Below are positions 40,718 through 50,129 of a stretch of 64,000 nt of DNA, piece by piece. The notes beneath the pieces are model-generated. The model saw nothing but the letters and a program-made list of their open reading frames with translations, was not told the origin of the DNA and ran no database searches. Position 1 is the first letter of the stretch. Each line of letters opens with the position of its first letter. A program made the translations under genes and the position numbers. The stretch covers positions 2,790,001-2,854,000 of the forward strand of contig NZ_CP163512.1 in assembly GCF_041075285.1 (NCBI RefSeq), given 5' to 3'. This stretch comes from Providencia rettgeri. Its GTDB lineage: Bacteria > Pseudomonadota > Gammaproteobacteria > Enterobacterales > Enterobacteriaceae.

Positions 40718-41965
40718 TTAACGGTATATCGGTAACAAATTAAATTGCGCCAGTAATTGGCAAATTATACCAAAGACGCCAAAAGCAATAACAGCATAAA
40801 TGAGTCCTTTTCCGCCCCATACTTTAAATTTTGAATCAGGGAAACGTTCCCTAACTTTCAATGCCATAATGGCAGGACAAATGATAGCCCAAATACATGC
40901 CGCCATACCTGCGTATGCAATAGCAATTAAAAATCCATTTGGGAATAATATGCAAAGAATTAATGGAGGTAAAAAACAAAGTAATGCTGATTTCATTCGA
41001 CCAGATGGATTATCTTGAAAGTTTAGGGAAGCAAGTATGTAATCAAATAACCCAATAGCGACACCTAAAAATGAGCAGAATACGGCACTAATAGAAAACC
41101 AAAGTAAAAATGTCGCAATGTGTTTACTGTTCAGCACGGCATAAAGTGATTCAATAAACGCATCTAAGTTCCCCCCCTTATTTATAATCGTTAAAAACTC
41201 AGCTCTTGGTAAATTCCCCATTGTTCCCATGACCCAAAGGAAATAAAGGACAAGTGCTAACACGCAACCAATCACACAGCTCTTAACTACTTTTCTCTCA
41301 TTTTCATGGTATAACTTGTATAAACTACACACATTGCCATGATAGCCAAACGAGGTGATCGCATAGGGAATAATAATAAAGACGAAGGGTAATAACGTGA
41401 TTTGCCCACCTTCTACAGGTGATGATAACAATAAATCCGTTTTGACAATTAAGAATAAACCGGAGAATGCGAGTATAAATAAAATAATTTTGATAAATAA
41501 AAATAATGATGTTAGTCGACTCGCACCAACACCGCTCCACCAAATACTTGCACCTAATATTAATGTGAAGACAATAAATATAAGTCTTAAATTAATATCA
41601 TAACCATAAATAGCTGCGGCTTCTTTAATAACCGATCCAGCAGCAGATATATAGGCATAAATTAAGATATACAGTACGAATATTAACGCCATATTCGCAA
41701 TATAACAGGCCCATTTTGGTAAGAGTTCTTTTGATATAAAAAAGTAATTCGTCCCTGCCCCATATTTTGAGATACATTCTAAAATATAAATCCCTGAGTG
41801 AAACATAAAAAAGCAAACAACTAACAAGATAACTACAGAGTTAATAAACCAAGCACCTGCCATAATAGTTGGCAAGCTAAACATTCCTGCCCCTATCATT
41901 GCACCGCCTAGCACAAAACCCCCTACCATTATGGAGGGTTCTTTCTTGGCTACCGAATTATTCAT
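40718..41965 (-). CDS. tnaB: Tryptophan permease TnaB
   Basis: A 415-residue aromatic amino acid transporter of the HAAAP family (TnaB/Mtr/TyrP) with about 11 helices. The N terminus PSIMVGGFVLGGAMIGAGMFSLP is diagnostic. Its place downstream of tnaA identifies it as the low-affinity tryptophan importer that feeds tryptophanase. I start it at 41965 (MNNSVAKKEPS); the frame reaches 42016 but the added residues run through a hairpin. Confidence 0.93.
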   Translation of the reverse strand: MNNSVAKKEPSIMVGGFVLGGAMIGAGMFSLPTIMAGAWFINSVVILLVVCFFMFHSGIYILECISKYGAGTNYFFISKELLPKWACYIANMALIFVLYILIYAYISAAGSVIKEAAAIYGYDINLRLIFIVFTLILGASIWWSGVGASRLTSLFLFIKIILFILAFSGLFLIVKTDLLLSSPVEGGQITLLPFVFIIIPYAITSFGYHGNVCSLYKLYHENERKVVKSCVIGCVLALVLYFLWVMGTMGNLPRAEFLTIINKGGNLDAFIESLYAVLNSKHIATFLLWFSISAVFCSFLGVAIGLFDYILASLNFQDNPSGRMKSALLCFLPPLILCILFPNGFLIAIAYAGMAACIWAIICPAIMALKVRERFPDSKFKVWGGKGLIYAVIAFGVFGIICQLLAQFNLLPIYR

Positions 41966-41993
41966 GGTGTTCACCTTAAGAATAAGGATAAGG

Positions 41994-42016
41994 TTCCCGC
42001 ATTGCACGGGAACCAT
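41994..42016 (-). repeat. Hairpin between tnaA and tnaB
   Basis: GGTTCCCG and CGGGAACC form a perfect eight-base stem with a seven-base loop in the 67-base gap between tnaA and tnaB. No U-run follows on the minus strand, so it is more likely an mRNA-stabilising or processing structure than a terminator. Confidence 0.7.
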
Positions 42017-42032
42017 AAGATATACCTAATTA

Positions 42033-43436
42033 TTATTTAATTGGTTTTAATCTTGCTGTGAAGTGTCTTAATACTGGTGGCTCATATTCAAAATCTAAAC
42101 CTTTTAAGGTTGCAAATTTATCTTTTAAGCCAATCAGAGCATCTGCAATGTAGTCCATATGATCATTGGTATAAACACGTCTTGCAATAGTTAACCGCAT
42201 AAATTCCATATCTGCGTGTTTTTGCTTCCCTGTTTCAGGATCACGTCCTAATAAGAATGAACCAATTTCAACAGCACGAACACCTGATTCTAAATATAAT
42301 GCGTTAATCACTGCCTGTGCAGGGAATTGATCGCCTGGGATGTGTGGAACCAATTTTTTACAGTCAACAAATACCGCATGTCCACCTGTAGGATATTGAA
42401 TGGATATTCCACCTTCACGTAAGCGATCGCCTAAATATTTTACTTGGCCAATACGATAATGTAAGTAATCTTCGTTAGCCCCCTCTTCAAGACCTTGAAC
42501 CATCGCAGCCATATCGCGACCAGCTAATCCACCATAAGTGACGAAACCTTCCATTGGCACACAGCGTTGTCTTGCCAATGTAAAGATTTTTTCGTCATTT
42601 TTAATACAGACTAACCCACCGATATTTAATAACGGGTCTTTTTTCGCTGACATTGTTAATGCATCAGCATATTTGTACATATCAAGAATAATTTCTTTAA
42701 TTGTTGCGTTTTTATATTTTGGATCACGCTCTTTAATAAAATACGCATTTTCACAAAAACGCGCTGAGTCCATAACAACAAAAATATTATGTTGTTTTGC
42801 AATTTCATAAACTTCTTTCAAATTCGCCATTGAAACAGGCTGACCACCTGCACTATTACAAGTGACTGTCGAAACAATGGCAACAACGTTTTCCGCTCCA
42901 TATTCTGCGATATTATCTTTTAATTTTTGAATATCAAAGTTACCTTTCCAATCATCGTAGGTATCTGAGTCATAAGCTTTTTCAGTAACAATATTAATCG
43001 CTTTACAACCATTTAATTCGACGTGAGCTGCTGTGGTATCAAAATGGAAGTTTGAAATAAATACTGGTTTTTTAGCGCCACCTTGTTCCTGTTTAACCTT
43101 TAGAAGCACTGGAAATAACATGTTTTCAGCACCACGGCCTTGGTGAGCTGGGATCACATAATCGTAATCAAACATCTCTTTAACTTTATTTTTTAAATCA
43201 TAGTAGTTACGAGATCCTGCATACGCTTCATCACCCGTGATCATCGCAGCCCACTGGTGGTCACTCATGGCATTGGTGCCTGAGTCGGTTAATAAATCGA
43301 TATAAACGGCGCTACTTGGTAATAAAAATGGATTATATCCCGCCTCTTTTAATGCTGCTTCACGCTCTTCTCTTGATGGGATACGGATGTTTTCTACCAT
43401 TTTAATACGGAACGGTTCTACGATTCTTTTAGCCAT
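42033..43436 (-). CDS. tnaA: Tryptophanase TnaA
   Basis: A 467-residue PLP enzyme that splits tryptophan into indole, pyruvate and ammonia. The PLP lysine lies in [12 protein letters not shown] (about residue 265). The N terminus [22 protein letters not shown] and the body match tryptophanase rather than tyrosine phenol-lyase. Its start is preceded by AAAGG at eight bases. It is the second gene of tnaC-tnaA-tnaB and should be induced by tryptophan through tnaC and by CRP. Confidence 0.96.
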   Translation of the reverse strand: MAKRIVEPFRIKMVENIRIPSREEREAALKEAGYNPFLLPSSAVYIDLLTDSGTNAMSDHQWAAMITGDEAYAGSRNYYDLKNKVKEMFDYDYVIPAHQGRGAENMLFPVLLKVKQEQGGAKKPVFISNFHFDTTAAHVELNGCKAINIVTEKAYDSDTYDDWKGNFDIQKLKDNIAEYGAENVVAIVSTVTCNSAGGQPVSMANLKEVYEIAKQHNIFVVMDSARFCENAYFIKERDPKYKNATIKEIILDMYKYADALTMSAKKDPLLNIGGLVCIKNDEKIFTLARQRCVPMEGFVTYGGLAGRDMAAMVQGLEEGANEDYLHYRIGQVKYLGDRLREGGISIQYPTGGHAVFVDCKKLVPHIPGDQFPAQAVINALYLESGVRAVEIGSFLLGRDPETGKQKHADMEFMRLTIARRVYTNDHMDYIADALIGLKDKFATLKGLDFEYEPPVLRHFTARLKPIK

Positions 43437-43533
43437 GATAATACCTTTAATTTTCCATTAAATAATAAATATAAGAATTCGAACTTATAAAAAATAAGCT
43501 AACGAAGTTTTTAATTAATTAAAAATTGAAAGG

Positions 43534-43635
43534 TTATTTATTTGGGAAAAAGAAGGCTAAGGAAATGTCAATATTGAACCATTTCTTCATATAGAAGAAA
43601 TACCTTGATATGAGCAATTCATTTAACAAGCACAT
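43534..43635 (-). CDS. tnaC: Tryptophanase leader peptide TnaC
   Basis: A 33-codon frame with AGGAG (43643-43647) at seven bases before its ATG. It contains KKWFNID (residues 17-23) and ends FFFPNK. The tryptophan W19 and proline P31 are 12 residues apart, exactly as W12 and P24 of E. coli TnaC, and the D23 equivalent of D16 is present. The two residues after the proline are as I recall for Proteus vulgaris TnaC. Ribosome stalling on this peptide at high tryptophan should block Rho in the 97-base tnaC-tnaA spacer. Confidence 0.92.
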   Translation of the reverse strand: MCLLNELLISRYFFYMKKWFNIDISLAFFFPNK

Positions 43636-43725
43636 ACTATGACTCCTATCAACAAGGAATTAGTACAACCATCTACATTATATATATAACAGTTACATTT
43701 TTAAATTAACCCCAATTGTCTTGTT

Positions 43726-43784
43726 ATTATACTTATATCACAGAATTTTAGATAAATAGTATAAACCGTTTGAGCGAAGTCACA
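43726..43784 (-). promoter_or_regulatory. tna promoter with CRP site
   Basis: On the minus strand TGTGA-CTTCGC-TCAAA (43784-43769) has a perfect left CRP half-site. A perfect TATAAT lies at 43731-43726, and no good -35 box is present, as expected for a CRP-dependent promoter. The CRP centre falls roughly 58-62 bases before the likely start, the class I position known for tna operons. Confidence 0.75.
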
Positions 43785-43939
43785 ATGTTTATTTTATGCA
43801 ATTTAAGTGTTAAAAATATTTAAATAGGAAGAGATAATTCAATAATTAAAAAGAGTAATTTAACTTAATATAAAGAAGCCTTAAATTAAATAAAATGGAT
43901 AAAGCTAGATAATAGCCTTATCCACCAATTAGCTAACCA

Positions 43940-44596
43940 TTACTGGGCATCTTTACCGTACTTTGGTGATCTTGGACCATATAAAATCCCATTGGGTCCG
44001 CCTGCTGATAACAAGCGAACACTTGTTATACCCGCTATTGAGTAACTTTTATCTGTCATCGTATCGGCTATTTGACTCACAACGGCAGATACCAGTGTCC
44101 CTAAAATACCATTTGAAGAAGAATTATTCTCCAGACTTGATGCACTTGCAGAACCACTCCATAACAATGTGCCAGTTTGCGCATCAACCAATTTTGCGCT
44201 AGCAGTTACACGAGTATCACTTGCGATAACTTGGTAGCTCGTCCCGTATTCTGTAATATCCAAATAAAGTACGGCATCAGCACCAAAAATCTCGCGCAAC
44301 TTAGCCCGTGGGACAGCGTGTATATCACCTGCATTCATTATGCCATTTTGTTTAAATGTTTCCTCAACAACAGCAACTGGAAAAACATAATAGCCCGCTT
44401 CTGCTAATGGTAATGCTGTTTGTGATAAGAACCCGTGGCTTGCTTGAACTTCAGGCGAACTATTTTGCGGTAATAGTACTAAAATGCTTTTTGGCTTACT
44501 TTGATGGAATGCAGTGTAATCGACTTTTGTTGGCTGTGCGCACCCTGTTAATAACCAAGCAACCATTAAACTGCCGAGTATGAATAAACGTCTCAT
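43940..44596 (-). CDS. GNA1162-family (DUF799) lipoprotein
   Basis: A 218-residue lipoprotein with a lipobox LLTGC (cysteine about residue 19) and the DUF799 domain (SPEVQASHGFLSQTALPLAEAGYYVFPV, LREIFGADAVLYLDI). The family is related to TolB/CsgG-linked periplasmic proteins and usually sits in a three-gene set with a CsgG-like lipoprotein and a DUF4810 protein. Neither partner is next to it here: tnaC is upstream-convergent in position and an unknown gene lies on the other side. Confidence 0.88.
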   Translation of the reverse strand: MRRLFILGSLMVAWLLTGCAQPTKVDYTAFHQSKPKSILVLLPQNSSPEVQASHGFLSQTALPLAEAGYYVFPVAVVEETFKQNGIMNAGDIHAVPRAKLREIFGADAVLYLDITEYGTSYQVIASDTRVTASAKLVDAQTGTLLWSGSASASSLENNSSSNGILGTLVSAVVSQIADTMTDKSYSIAGITSVRLLSAGGPNGILYGPRSPKYGKDAQ

Positions 44597-44971
44597 TTTA
44601 TTTTCCCTTTATTCTTCATTAGAAAATCCATGTAAGCGGCTGATTCTGGATACAATGATTTTTTTATTGCTTTGCTAGATGAGCATTTTATTTGAAGGAG
44701 ATGATATCGATATAATAGGCACAGTACTCCCCACCTTGACCAAATATAAATCATGAAATTTACCCCTTTTTAAGTTAAGAGGGCTAAATAGCAATGCGTT
44801 CGTCAGTATGTTCTTTAGAGTCTATATTGCTAGGGGCTGTTTATTGAATTTTTTATCTTTGCTATCGCCGCCATTACTGCCACCGCAGTGACTTAATGAC
44901 TAAACAAAACGCGTAGAATAATCAGTGAGAAGGATAGGAAATCTCCCTATCCTTTTATACTCTAGACATAG
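44597..44971. other. Intergenic region with a partial MITE-family end
   Basis: 375 bases without a gene. TAGGGGCTGTTTAT (44831-44844) matches the first 14 bases of the terminal repeat at 12462, followed after 8 bases by TTTATCTTTG, the rest of that end, as if a few bases had been inserted or duplicated. The promoter of the lipoprotein gene should lie at 44600-44700. Confidence 0.6.
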
Positions 44972-46102
44972 TTAATGCATTAATTGATACGAAACAGCTG
45001 TACCTTCAGTAAGGTCAACGTCCCCAGAGTAAACGCTATCTAATTCAATAAATGCGTTATCAACGCCATGAAAGATGATTTTATACATGGGCAGTTCAGG
45101 GCGATGTGAAATTTCATTTGTCTGTAAATCCACCGTTAGAAATTGCTGCGATCCTCTCACCGATTCTGAAACCACTACCCCTTGTTTACCCACTTTTAAG
45201 CTTGATAAATAATTATAACCCGTTTCTGTAATTAATTTAAAACTACCATTAGTTTGATATTGCATTAAAGAAAACAATTTACGAGATGGTTCTTGAGCGA
45301 TCACAAAAATATCCCCATTCAGATTTTGCGACGCTTCATTGATACGTACTGGTAGCCATTTAGTACTAATCACTTGTTTGGTCGGAATATCCATAACCAC
45401 CTCTAATGATCCCATTTGATGACCATAGCTATACCACATAACCACTTTATCTCTATACATGGCATATACAAATTCAGAACGGCTATCAATTTCTTCTGGG
45501 TACAGCGACTGGACCAAATTCCGAACATCCATAAAGTGTTCCCATGTCATCCCCTTATCCTGGCTAACAAAAATCTTTTCATTGTTCGCGACAATATATG
45601 CTGGGTAATTTTTGGTTTGATAAATTTTACCTGTTATTAATCCAGAGAATTGAACGCCTGATTTGTCCTTCCATGGCATTACATTGCTTGCTGATAACGT
45701 CGCTAAATCGATAGTTTGATAACCATCACTGAGAAATAGTAAGCATTGTTTTTTTTCACATACTGCATTATAAAAACTGGAATCACCGCGGGTGATAAAA
45801 CGCACGCCTTGATTATCTGCAAATAATACTTGGTAGTCGTATTCTCTAGCGTATGAATATGAGTTATATGTTGAGTAGTAATAGTTTGAACTCAGGCTTT
45901 TTTGCGTAACTATTAATGTGCCATTTTCGGCTTGGAAGGTATTAGCCCAATCATAATCGCTAATTGCTGTACCTTTTTTTTGATGATTTTGTACCTGCCA
46001 AGCAGCAGTGCCGTCTTGCACAAAGATAAAAAATGTCGTTAACAAACTCAATGAAAAAAGCGCAGTTAATAGCATAAAGCGCTTGCTGAGAAAGGGATTC
46101 AT
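44972..46102 (-). CDS. Unknown periplasmic-type protein, possible beta-propeller
   Basis: A 376-residue protein with one N-terminal hydrophobic helix (about 9-27) and a large exported part. VSQDKGMTWEHF resembles an Asp-box (S-x-D-x-G-x-T-W), a mark of sialidase/BNR-type propellers. I recognise no named family. Its start overlaps the stop of the upstream gene (ATGA, 4 bases), so the two are one unit. Confidence 0.8.
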   Translation of the reverse strand: MNPFLSKRFMLLTALFSLSLLTTFFIFVQDGTAAWQVQNHQKKGTAISDYDWANTFQAENGTLIVTQKSLSSNYYYSTYNSYSYAREYDYQVLFADNQGVRFITRGDSSFYNAVCEKKQCLLFLSDGYQTIDLATLSASNVMPWKDKSGVQFSGLITGKIYQTKNYPAYIVANNEKIFVSQDKGMTWEHFMDVRNLVQSLYPEEIDSRSEFVYAMYRDKVVMWYSYGHQMGSLEVVMDIPTKQVISTKWLPVRINEASQNLNGDIFVIAQEPSRKLFSLMQYQTNGSFKLITETGYNYLSSLKVGKQGVVVSESVRGSQQFLTVDLQTNEISHRPELPMYKIIFHGVDNAFIELDSVYSGDVDLTEGTAVSYQLMH

Positions 46103-47352
46103 GAACGCACCTCCGTCACATAATCTGTTTGACCATGTTGGCGACGCAGGTGTTTTAAAACATATTGTGATTGATAATAAGCGTTTCCACGTCGGGAAAC
46201 TTGGTAATATATTGCGACGCCCAATCCTATCAAAAAGCTAATTCCCAATAGAATTGTAATAACAAAGCTAATATACATCCCCCATGTATCCAAGATATTA
46301 ATCCAGTCCCAATAGTCCCAATATCCCCCTTTCTCTACGATTTCTGAAATAGATAATCCACCTGCAACGAGGACAAAGAAAATTAAAATAAAACAGGTAA
46401 TCCCCCATAAACCAAAGTAGAAACTACGTTCTTGAGGAGCCCCCCTACCTATTAAACTATAAGCGAGCCCGTCTTGGTGATTATAGATACCAAATATCGC
46501 TTGTTGACTTGAGTGGTCTTGGATATTTTTATGGAAAACTTCAAGGTCATCGCCTTGAGCAATAAATAAACTATGGTTATTAAACAGCGGCTCATTTGCT
46601 GAAACTAAAACGTCCATATGACTTTTATTAATTTGTAATTTGATAAGGTTCAGCGCTTCCTCAGTATCCCCTGTCCTTACAGTTAAACTGTGGTTATCCT
46701 TAATACTTACCTTACCACGAGTAACAGATAATGATGTTTTATCAATGGGAACATCTACTGCGTTGTGTAATTTACTGGCTTTAATTTTTGCATTTTTAAT
46801 ACCTTCAATCTCAATTAATGAGCTATGCTCATTAATTTTGAATCGCCCTTCTATAACAAGATCTAACGCTTTTAAAATCTGTTTTCGTTTAGGACTAATA
46901 ATCCGTTTCGTTTCAGCAAGTGCCAAACCAAACAGCACGATGCCACAAAAAGCGGCACAGCCTAAAATTGCCACCAGTGCTATCATTAAAAAGCTATCTT
47001 CTGCAAGTATGAAGCAATAATATACAGCTGGGATTAAAGCCATTAATACCAGTGAAATGATATACTGTTTACCAAGAGATCGCGTAAAGCAAACGTTTCT
47101 ATCGGGTTCTAATCGCCCATGTTTTTCGTGATAAACCCACTCAAGCCAATAACTGCCATCATTCAGTTCTTCTGCACAAATAACCAAAGAGTCACCTTCT
47201 TCTAAACGCTCTAAAAAGACCTGACTATTTTTGAAGTCATCTTGATTAAAGAAAAACACTTTTCCTGACGCTATCAACCTTGCCATACCAATTGGACTAA
47301 CATTTTGATAGTCACACTGAGTAAGATTGACATGGAAATACTGAACTCGCAT
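46099..47352 (-). CDS. Unknown polytopic membrane protein
   Basis: A 417-residue protein: a soluble N-terminal part (1-95), two helices (about 98-116 and 122-146), a long cytoplasmic or periplasmic domain (about 150-320), and two further helices (about 322-345 and 367-393). I recognise no family. It is the first gene of a two-gene module with the propeller-like protein and is divergent from the hutC-like gene. Confidence 0.8.
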   Translation of the reverse strand: MRVQYFHVNLTQCDYQNVSPIGMARLIASGKVFFFNQDDFKNSQVFLERLEEGDSLVICAEELNDGSYWLEWVYHEKHGRLEPDRNVCFTRSLGKQYIISLVLMALIPAVYYCFILAEDSFLMIALVAILGCAAFCGIVLFGLALAETKRIISPKRKQILKALDLVIEGRFKINEHSSLIEIEGIKNAKIKASKLHNAVDVPIDKTSLSVTRGKVSIKDNHSLTVRTGDTEEALNLIKLQINKSHMDVLVSANEPLFNNHSLFIAQGDDLEVFHKNIQDHSSQQAIFGIYNHQDGLAYSLIGRGAPQERSFYFGLWGITCFILIFFVLVAGGLSISEIVEKGGYWDYWDWINILDTWGMYISFVITILLGISFLIGLGVAIYYQVSRRGNAYYQSQYVLKHLRRQHGQTDYVTEVRS

Positions 47353-47555
47353 GAATAATGCCTATTTTGTTAAGTAAATTTAACATTATGATAATAAATA
47401 AAGGCATATAGCCCTAGCGAAACTTATCTTATAATAAAATAATTCAGATAATGACGAACGCCATTATCCACCCATTTTTTAAGGTGTTATCTTTGGAAAT
47501 ACGCGCTATCTACTAGTAAAGCGAACAAATACTGATAGACTTGCAATCACAAAAA

Positions 47556-47565
47556 AGTTTATACA
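47556..47565. promoter_or_regulatory. Possible weak HutC operator before hutC
   Basis: AGTTTATACA matches the palindrome TGTATATACA, found upstream of hutU, at eight of ten positions and lies 65 bases before the repressor start codon. Autoregulation is plausible but the match could be chance in AT-rich DNA. Confidence 0.3.
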
Positions 47566-47629
47566 TAAAATATGGCAATAAAACCGTTTTGCTCTGATCT
47601 TCCTCTAACGACAATTTTGAATAAAAGCC

Positions 47630-48343
47630 ATGACATCACAACCTGCTTATAAGCAAATTCAGTCTTACATTTTACGCAGCATTGATTTGGGTATTTTTAA
47701 ACCCGAAACACAAATCCCCACAGAACTTGAACTCTGTGCGCAATTTAATGTTAGTCGTATGACCGTGAACAAAGCCATTTCAGAATTAAGTCAAAGAGGA
47801 ATTTTGAATCGAATTGCAGGGAAAGGCACATTTGTCGCAACGCAAAAGCATGAGCTTCCGGTAACTAAAGCATTTGATATATTTGATGAAATATCCATAA
47901 GTGGCAACAAATATAGTGGGCATCAATTACAATTAAAAATCATTCCAGCTTCAGCTGAAATTGCACTGCAACTCGGAATTAGTGAAGGAAGCGACGTCGG
48001 TTATTGTAAAGTTCTGCATTTTGAAAATGATATTCCACTCATGTTAGAAGAGCGCTACGTTAACCACACTATCGCTCCTGACTTTGTGAAGCAAAAATAT
48101 GGGGATACGGAAACACCAAGTGGCTATTTACAGCGCCATTTTCCTGTTAGCGAAATGGAACACACGATAGAAGCAGCATTAGCGACCAAGTCCATCGCAC
48201 AATTATTATCAATTAAAGAAAACTCCCCCTGTTTGCAACTTAGCCGTCGTACATGGACAGGAAATACGTTAATTAGCTACGTCAATATGGTCACGGCAGG
48301 TTCTCGTTACAAATTAAAATTACATTCGCGTATTGAGAATTAG
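47630..48343 (+). CDS. hutC: HutC-type GntR repressor
   Basis: A 237-residue GntR/HutC regulator with an N-terminal winged helix (residues 5-70; TELELCAQFNVSRMTVNKAISEL) and a UTRA ligand domain (about 90-230; NHTIAPDFVKQ, YLQRHFPVSEMEHTIEA). HutC repressors sense urocanate and control histidine-utilisation genes. Here it is convergent with the etf-ETF-QO genes and probably controls the hutU series at 48.4-57.8 kb. A shared terminator lies at its 3' end. Confidence 0.88.
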   Translation: MTSQPAYKQIQSYILRSIDLGIFKPETQIPTELELCAQFNVSRMTVNKAISELSQRGILNRIAGKGTFVATQKHELPVTKAFDIFDEISISGNKYSGHQLQLKIIPASAEIALQLGISEGSDVGYCKVLHFENDIPLMLEERYVNHTIAPDFVKQKYGDTETPSGYLQRHFPVSEMEHTIEAALATKSIAQLLSIKENSPCLQLSRRTWTGNTLISYVNMVTAGSRYKLKLHSRIEN

Positions 48344-48352
48344 TGCAAAGAT

Positions 48353-48378
48353 AAAAAAAATGGGGCAAAGTTGCCCCA
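48353..48378 (-). terminator. Terminator of the etf/ETF-QO genes
   Basis: On the minus strand TGGGGCAA and TTGCCCCA form a stem, followed by a run of eight T. It lies between the ETF-QO stop (48438) and the convergent hutC stop. Confidence 0.85.
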
Positions 48379-48437
48379 AAGCGACTGATAAATATCAACA
48401 AATATCAAGCACATCTACATCACAACAAATTTGTTTT

Positions 48438-50120
48438 TTACATCCCTTGGTAAATTGGTCCTTCTCCCCCTTGAGGTGCGGTCCACGTGATATTTTGCAT
48501 TGGGTCTTTAATGTCGCAAGCCTTACAATGCAAGCAATTTTGCGCATTAATTTGTAATTTCTCTTGATGCTGCCCCCCAATAATTTCATATACTCCCGCA
48601 GGGCAATAACGTGTTTCTGGCGCAGCATATTTGGTTAAATTTATTTGAATCGGTATATTTGTATCCGCTAATTTAAGATGGCAAGGTTGCGCTTCTTCAT
48701 GGTGAGTATTGGATAAAAATACAGAGGAAGCTCGATCAAAGGTCAATTTACCATCAGGCTTGGGGTAAATTATTGGCTTAAAATTTTTAGCTTCTTTTAG
48801 CCCCTCGTGATCCGCCTGTTTGATCTTTAATGTCCAGGGACTACGACCTTTTAACAATAGCTGCTCAGCACCAAATAACATAGACCCCATTACTAATCCT
48901 TTTTTCATATAGGGTTTGAAGTTACGGGTCTGGTAAAGCTCTTGATATAACCAACTTTGCTCAAAATTTTGGCGATATTGAATGTTAAATTCAACATCAC
49001 CAACCGATTGGTCATTAAAGCAAGCCCAAAAAGCCTCCGCGGCTAATGCTCCACTTTTCACAGCACAGTGGGAGCCTTTGATCCGCGCGCCATTTAGAAA
49101 TCCGGCGTCATCACCAATTAATGCACCACCAGGGAAACTCAATTTAGGAAGCGCTGATAATCCCCCCGCGACCATGGTTCTTGCGCCATAACTGAGCCGT
49201 TCACCCTTAGACAAAAACTGACTAAATGCAGGGTGTGTTTTTAAGCGTTGAAACTCTTCAAATGGAGATAAATACGGGTTTTCATAATTCAGACCAACGA
49301 CTAAACCCACCGCAACTAAATTCTCACCATAGTGATAGGCAAAGCCACCACCGTATGTGTGATTATCTAACGGCCAGCCAACCGAGTGGATAACTAATCC
49401 AGGCTGATGCTGCTCTTTAGGGATCTGCCATATTTCTTTGATCCCCAGCCCATAGGTTTGTTTGCTACTATTCGCTGCCAAATCAAAATGAGAGATCAAT
49501 TGCTTACCGAGTTGACCACGGCACCCTTCGGCAAAAAAAGTCATTTTCGCGACTAAATTCATACCTGCTTGGTACATGACAGTTGGGTTTCCTGCTTTAT
49601 CTACCCCCATGTCCCCTGTAGTCACGCCAATCACTTTTCCCTCATCATCAAATATCACTTGTGTGGCAGCAAACCCAGCAAACACATCAACACCAAGCGC
49701 CTCGGCCTCAGCAGCTAGCGCTGCACAAATTTGGCCTAAACTACCAATAAGATTACCTTTATTTTTCAAACAAGTGGGTAATAACGCTAAAGGTAAGTGG
49801 CTAGCTTTATTTTCCTTCAACCATAAAAACTGGTCACTACTGACCGGCGTTAAAGGAACGGACACCTTTTGCTGCCAATCTGGCAATAATTCATCAAGCG
49901 CCCGAGGGTCGATCACTGCGCCTGATAAAATATGCGCCCCTATTTCGGCACCTTTATCAATCAAACACACAGACAATTCAGTGCCTTGCTCAGCAGCAAG
50001 CTGCTTTAAGCGGATCGCCGCTGATAACCCCGCAGGCCCGCCACCGACAATCAGGACATCAAATTCCATCGATTCCCGCTCGGGAGCCCCATTTATATTT
50101 TCAATATTGTCGATAGCCAT
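48438..50120 (-). CDS. Electron transfer flavoprotein-ubiquinone oxidoreductase
   Basis: A 560-residue ETF-QO. N-terminal FAD motif VLIVGGGPAGLSAAIRL, and a C-terminal 4Fe-4S region with cysteines in YCPAGVYE and NCLHCKACDIKDP, ending GGEGPIYQGM. The iron-sulfur domain and length separate it from the shorter FixC-only forms. It moves electrons from reduced ETF to the ubiquinone pool. It follows etfA after 9 bases. Confidence 0.95.
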   Translation of the reverse strand: MAIDNIENINGAPERESMEFDVLIVGGGPAGLSAAIRLKQLAAEQGTELSVCLIDKGAEIGAHILSGAVIDPRALDELLPDWQQKVSVPLTPVSSDQFLWLKENKASHLPLALLPTCLKNKGNLIGSLGQICAALAAEAEALGVDVFAGFAATQVIFDDEGKVIGVTTGDMGVDKAGNPTVMYQAGMNLVAKMTFFAEGCRGQLGKQLISHFDLAANSSKQTYGLGIKEIWQIPKEQHQPGLVIHSVGWPLDNHTYGGGFAYHYGENLVAVGLVVGLNYENPYLSPFEEFQRLKTHPAFSQFLSKGERLSYGARTMVAGGLSALPKLSFPGGALIGDDAGFLNGARIKGSHCAVKSGALAAEAFWACFNDQSVGDVEFNIQYRQNFEQSWLYQELYQTRNFKPYMKKGLVMGSMLFGAEQLLLKGRSPWTLKIKQADHEGLKEAKNFKPIIYPKPDGKLTFDRASSVFLSNTHHEEAQPCHLKLADTNIPIQINLTKYAAPETRYCPAGVYEIIGGQHQEKLQINAQNCLHCKACDIKDPMQNITWTAPQGGEGPIYQGM

Positions 50121-50129
50121 ATCCCCCCC

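Noticed and set aside
46640..47020. 126-codon plus-strand ORF
   Set aside because: It lies antisense within the unknown membrane protein gene and has no ribosome binding site or family match.
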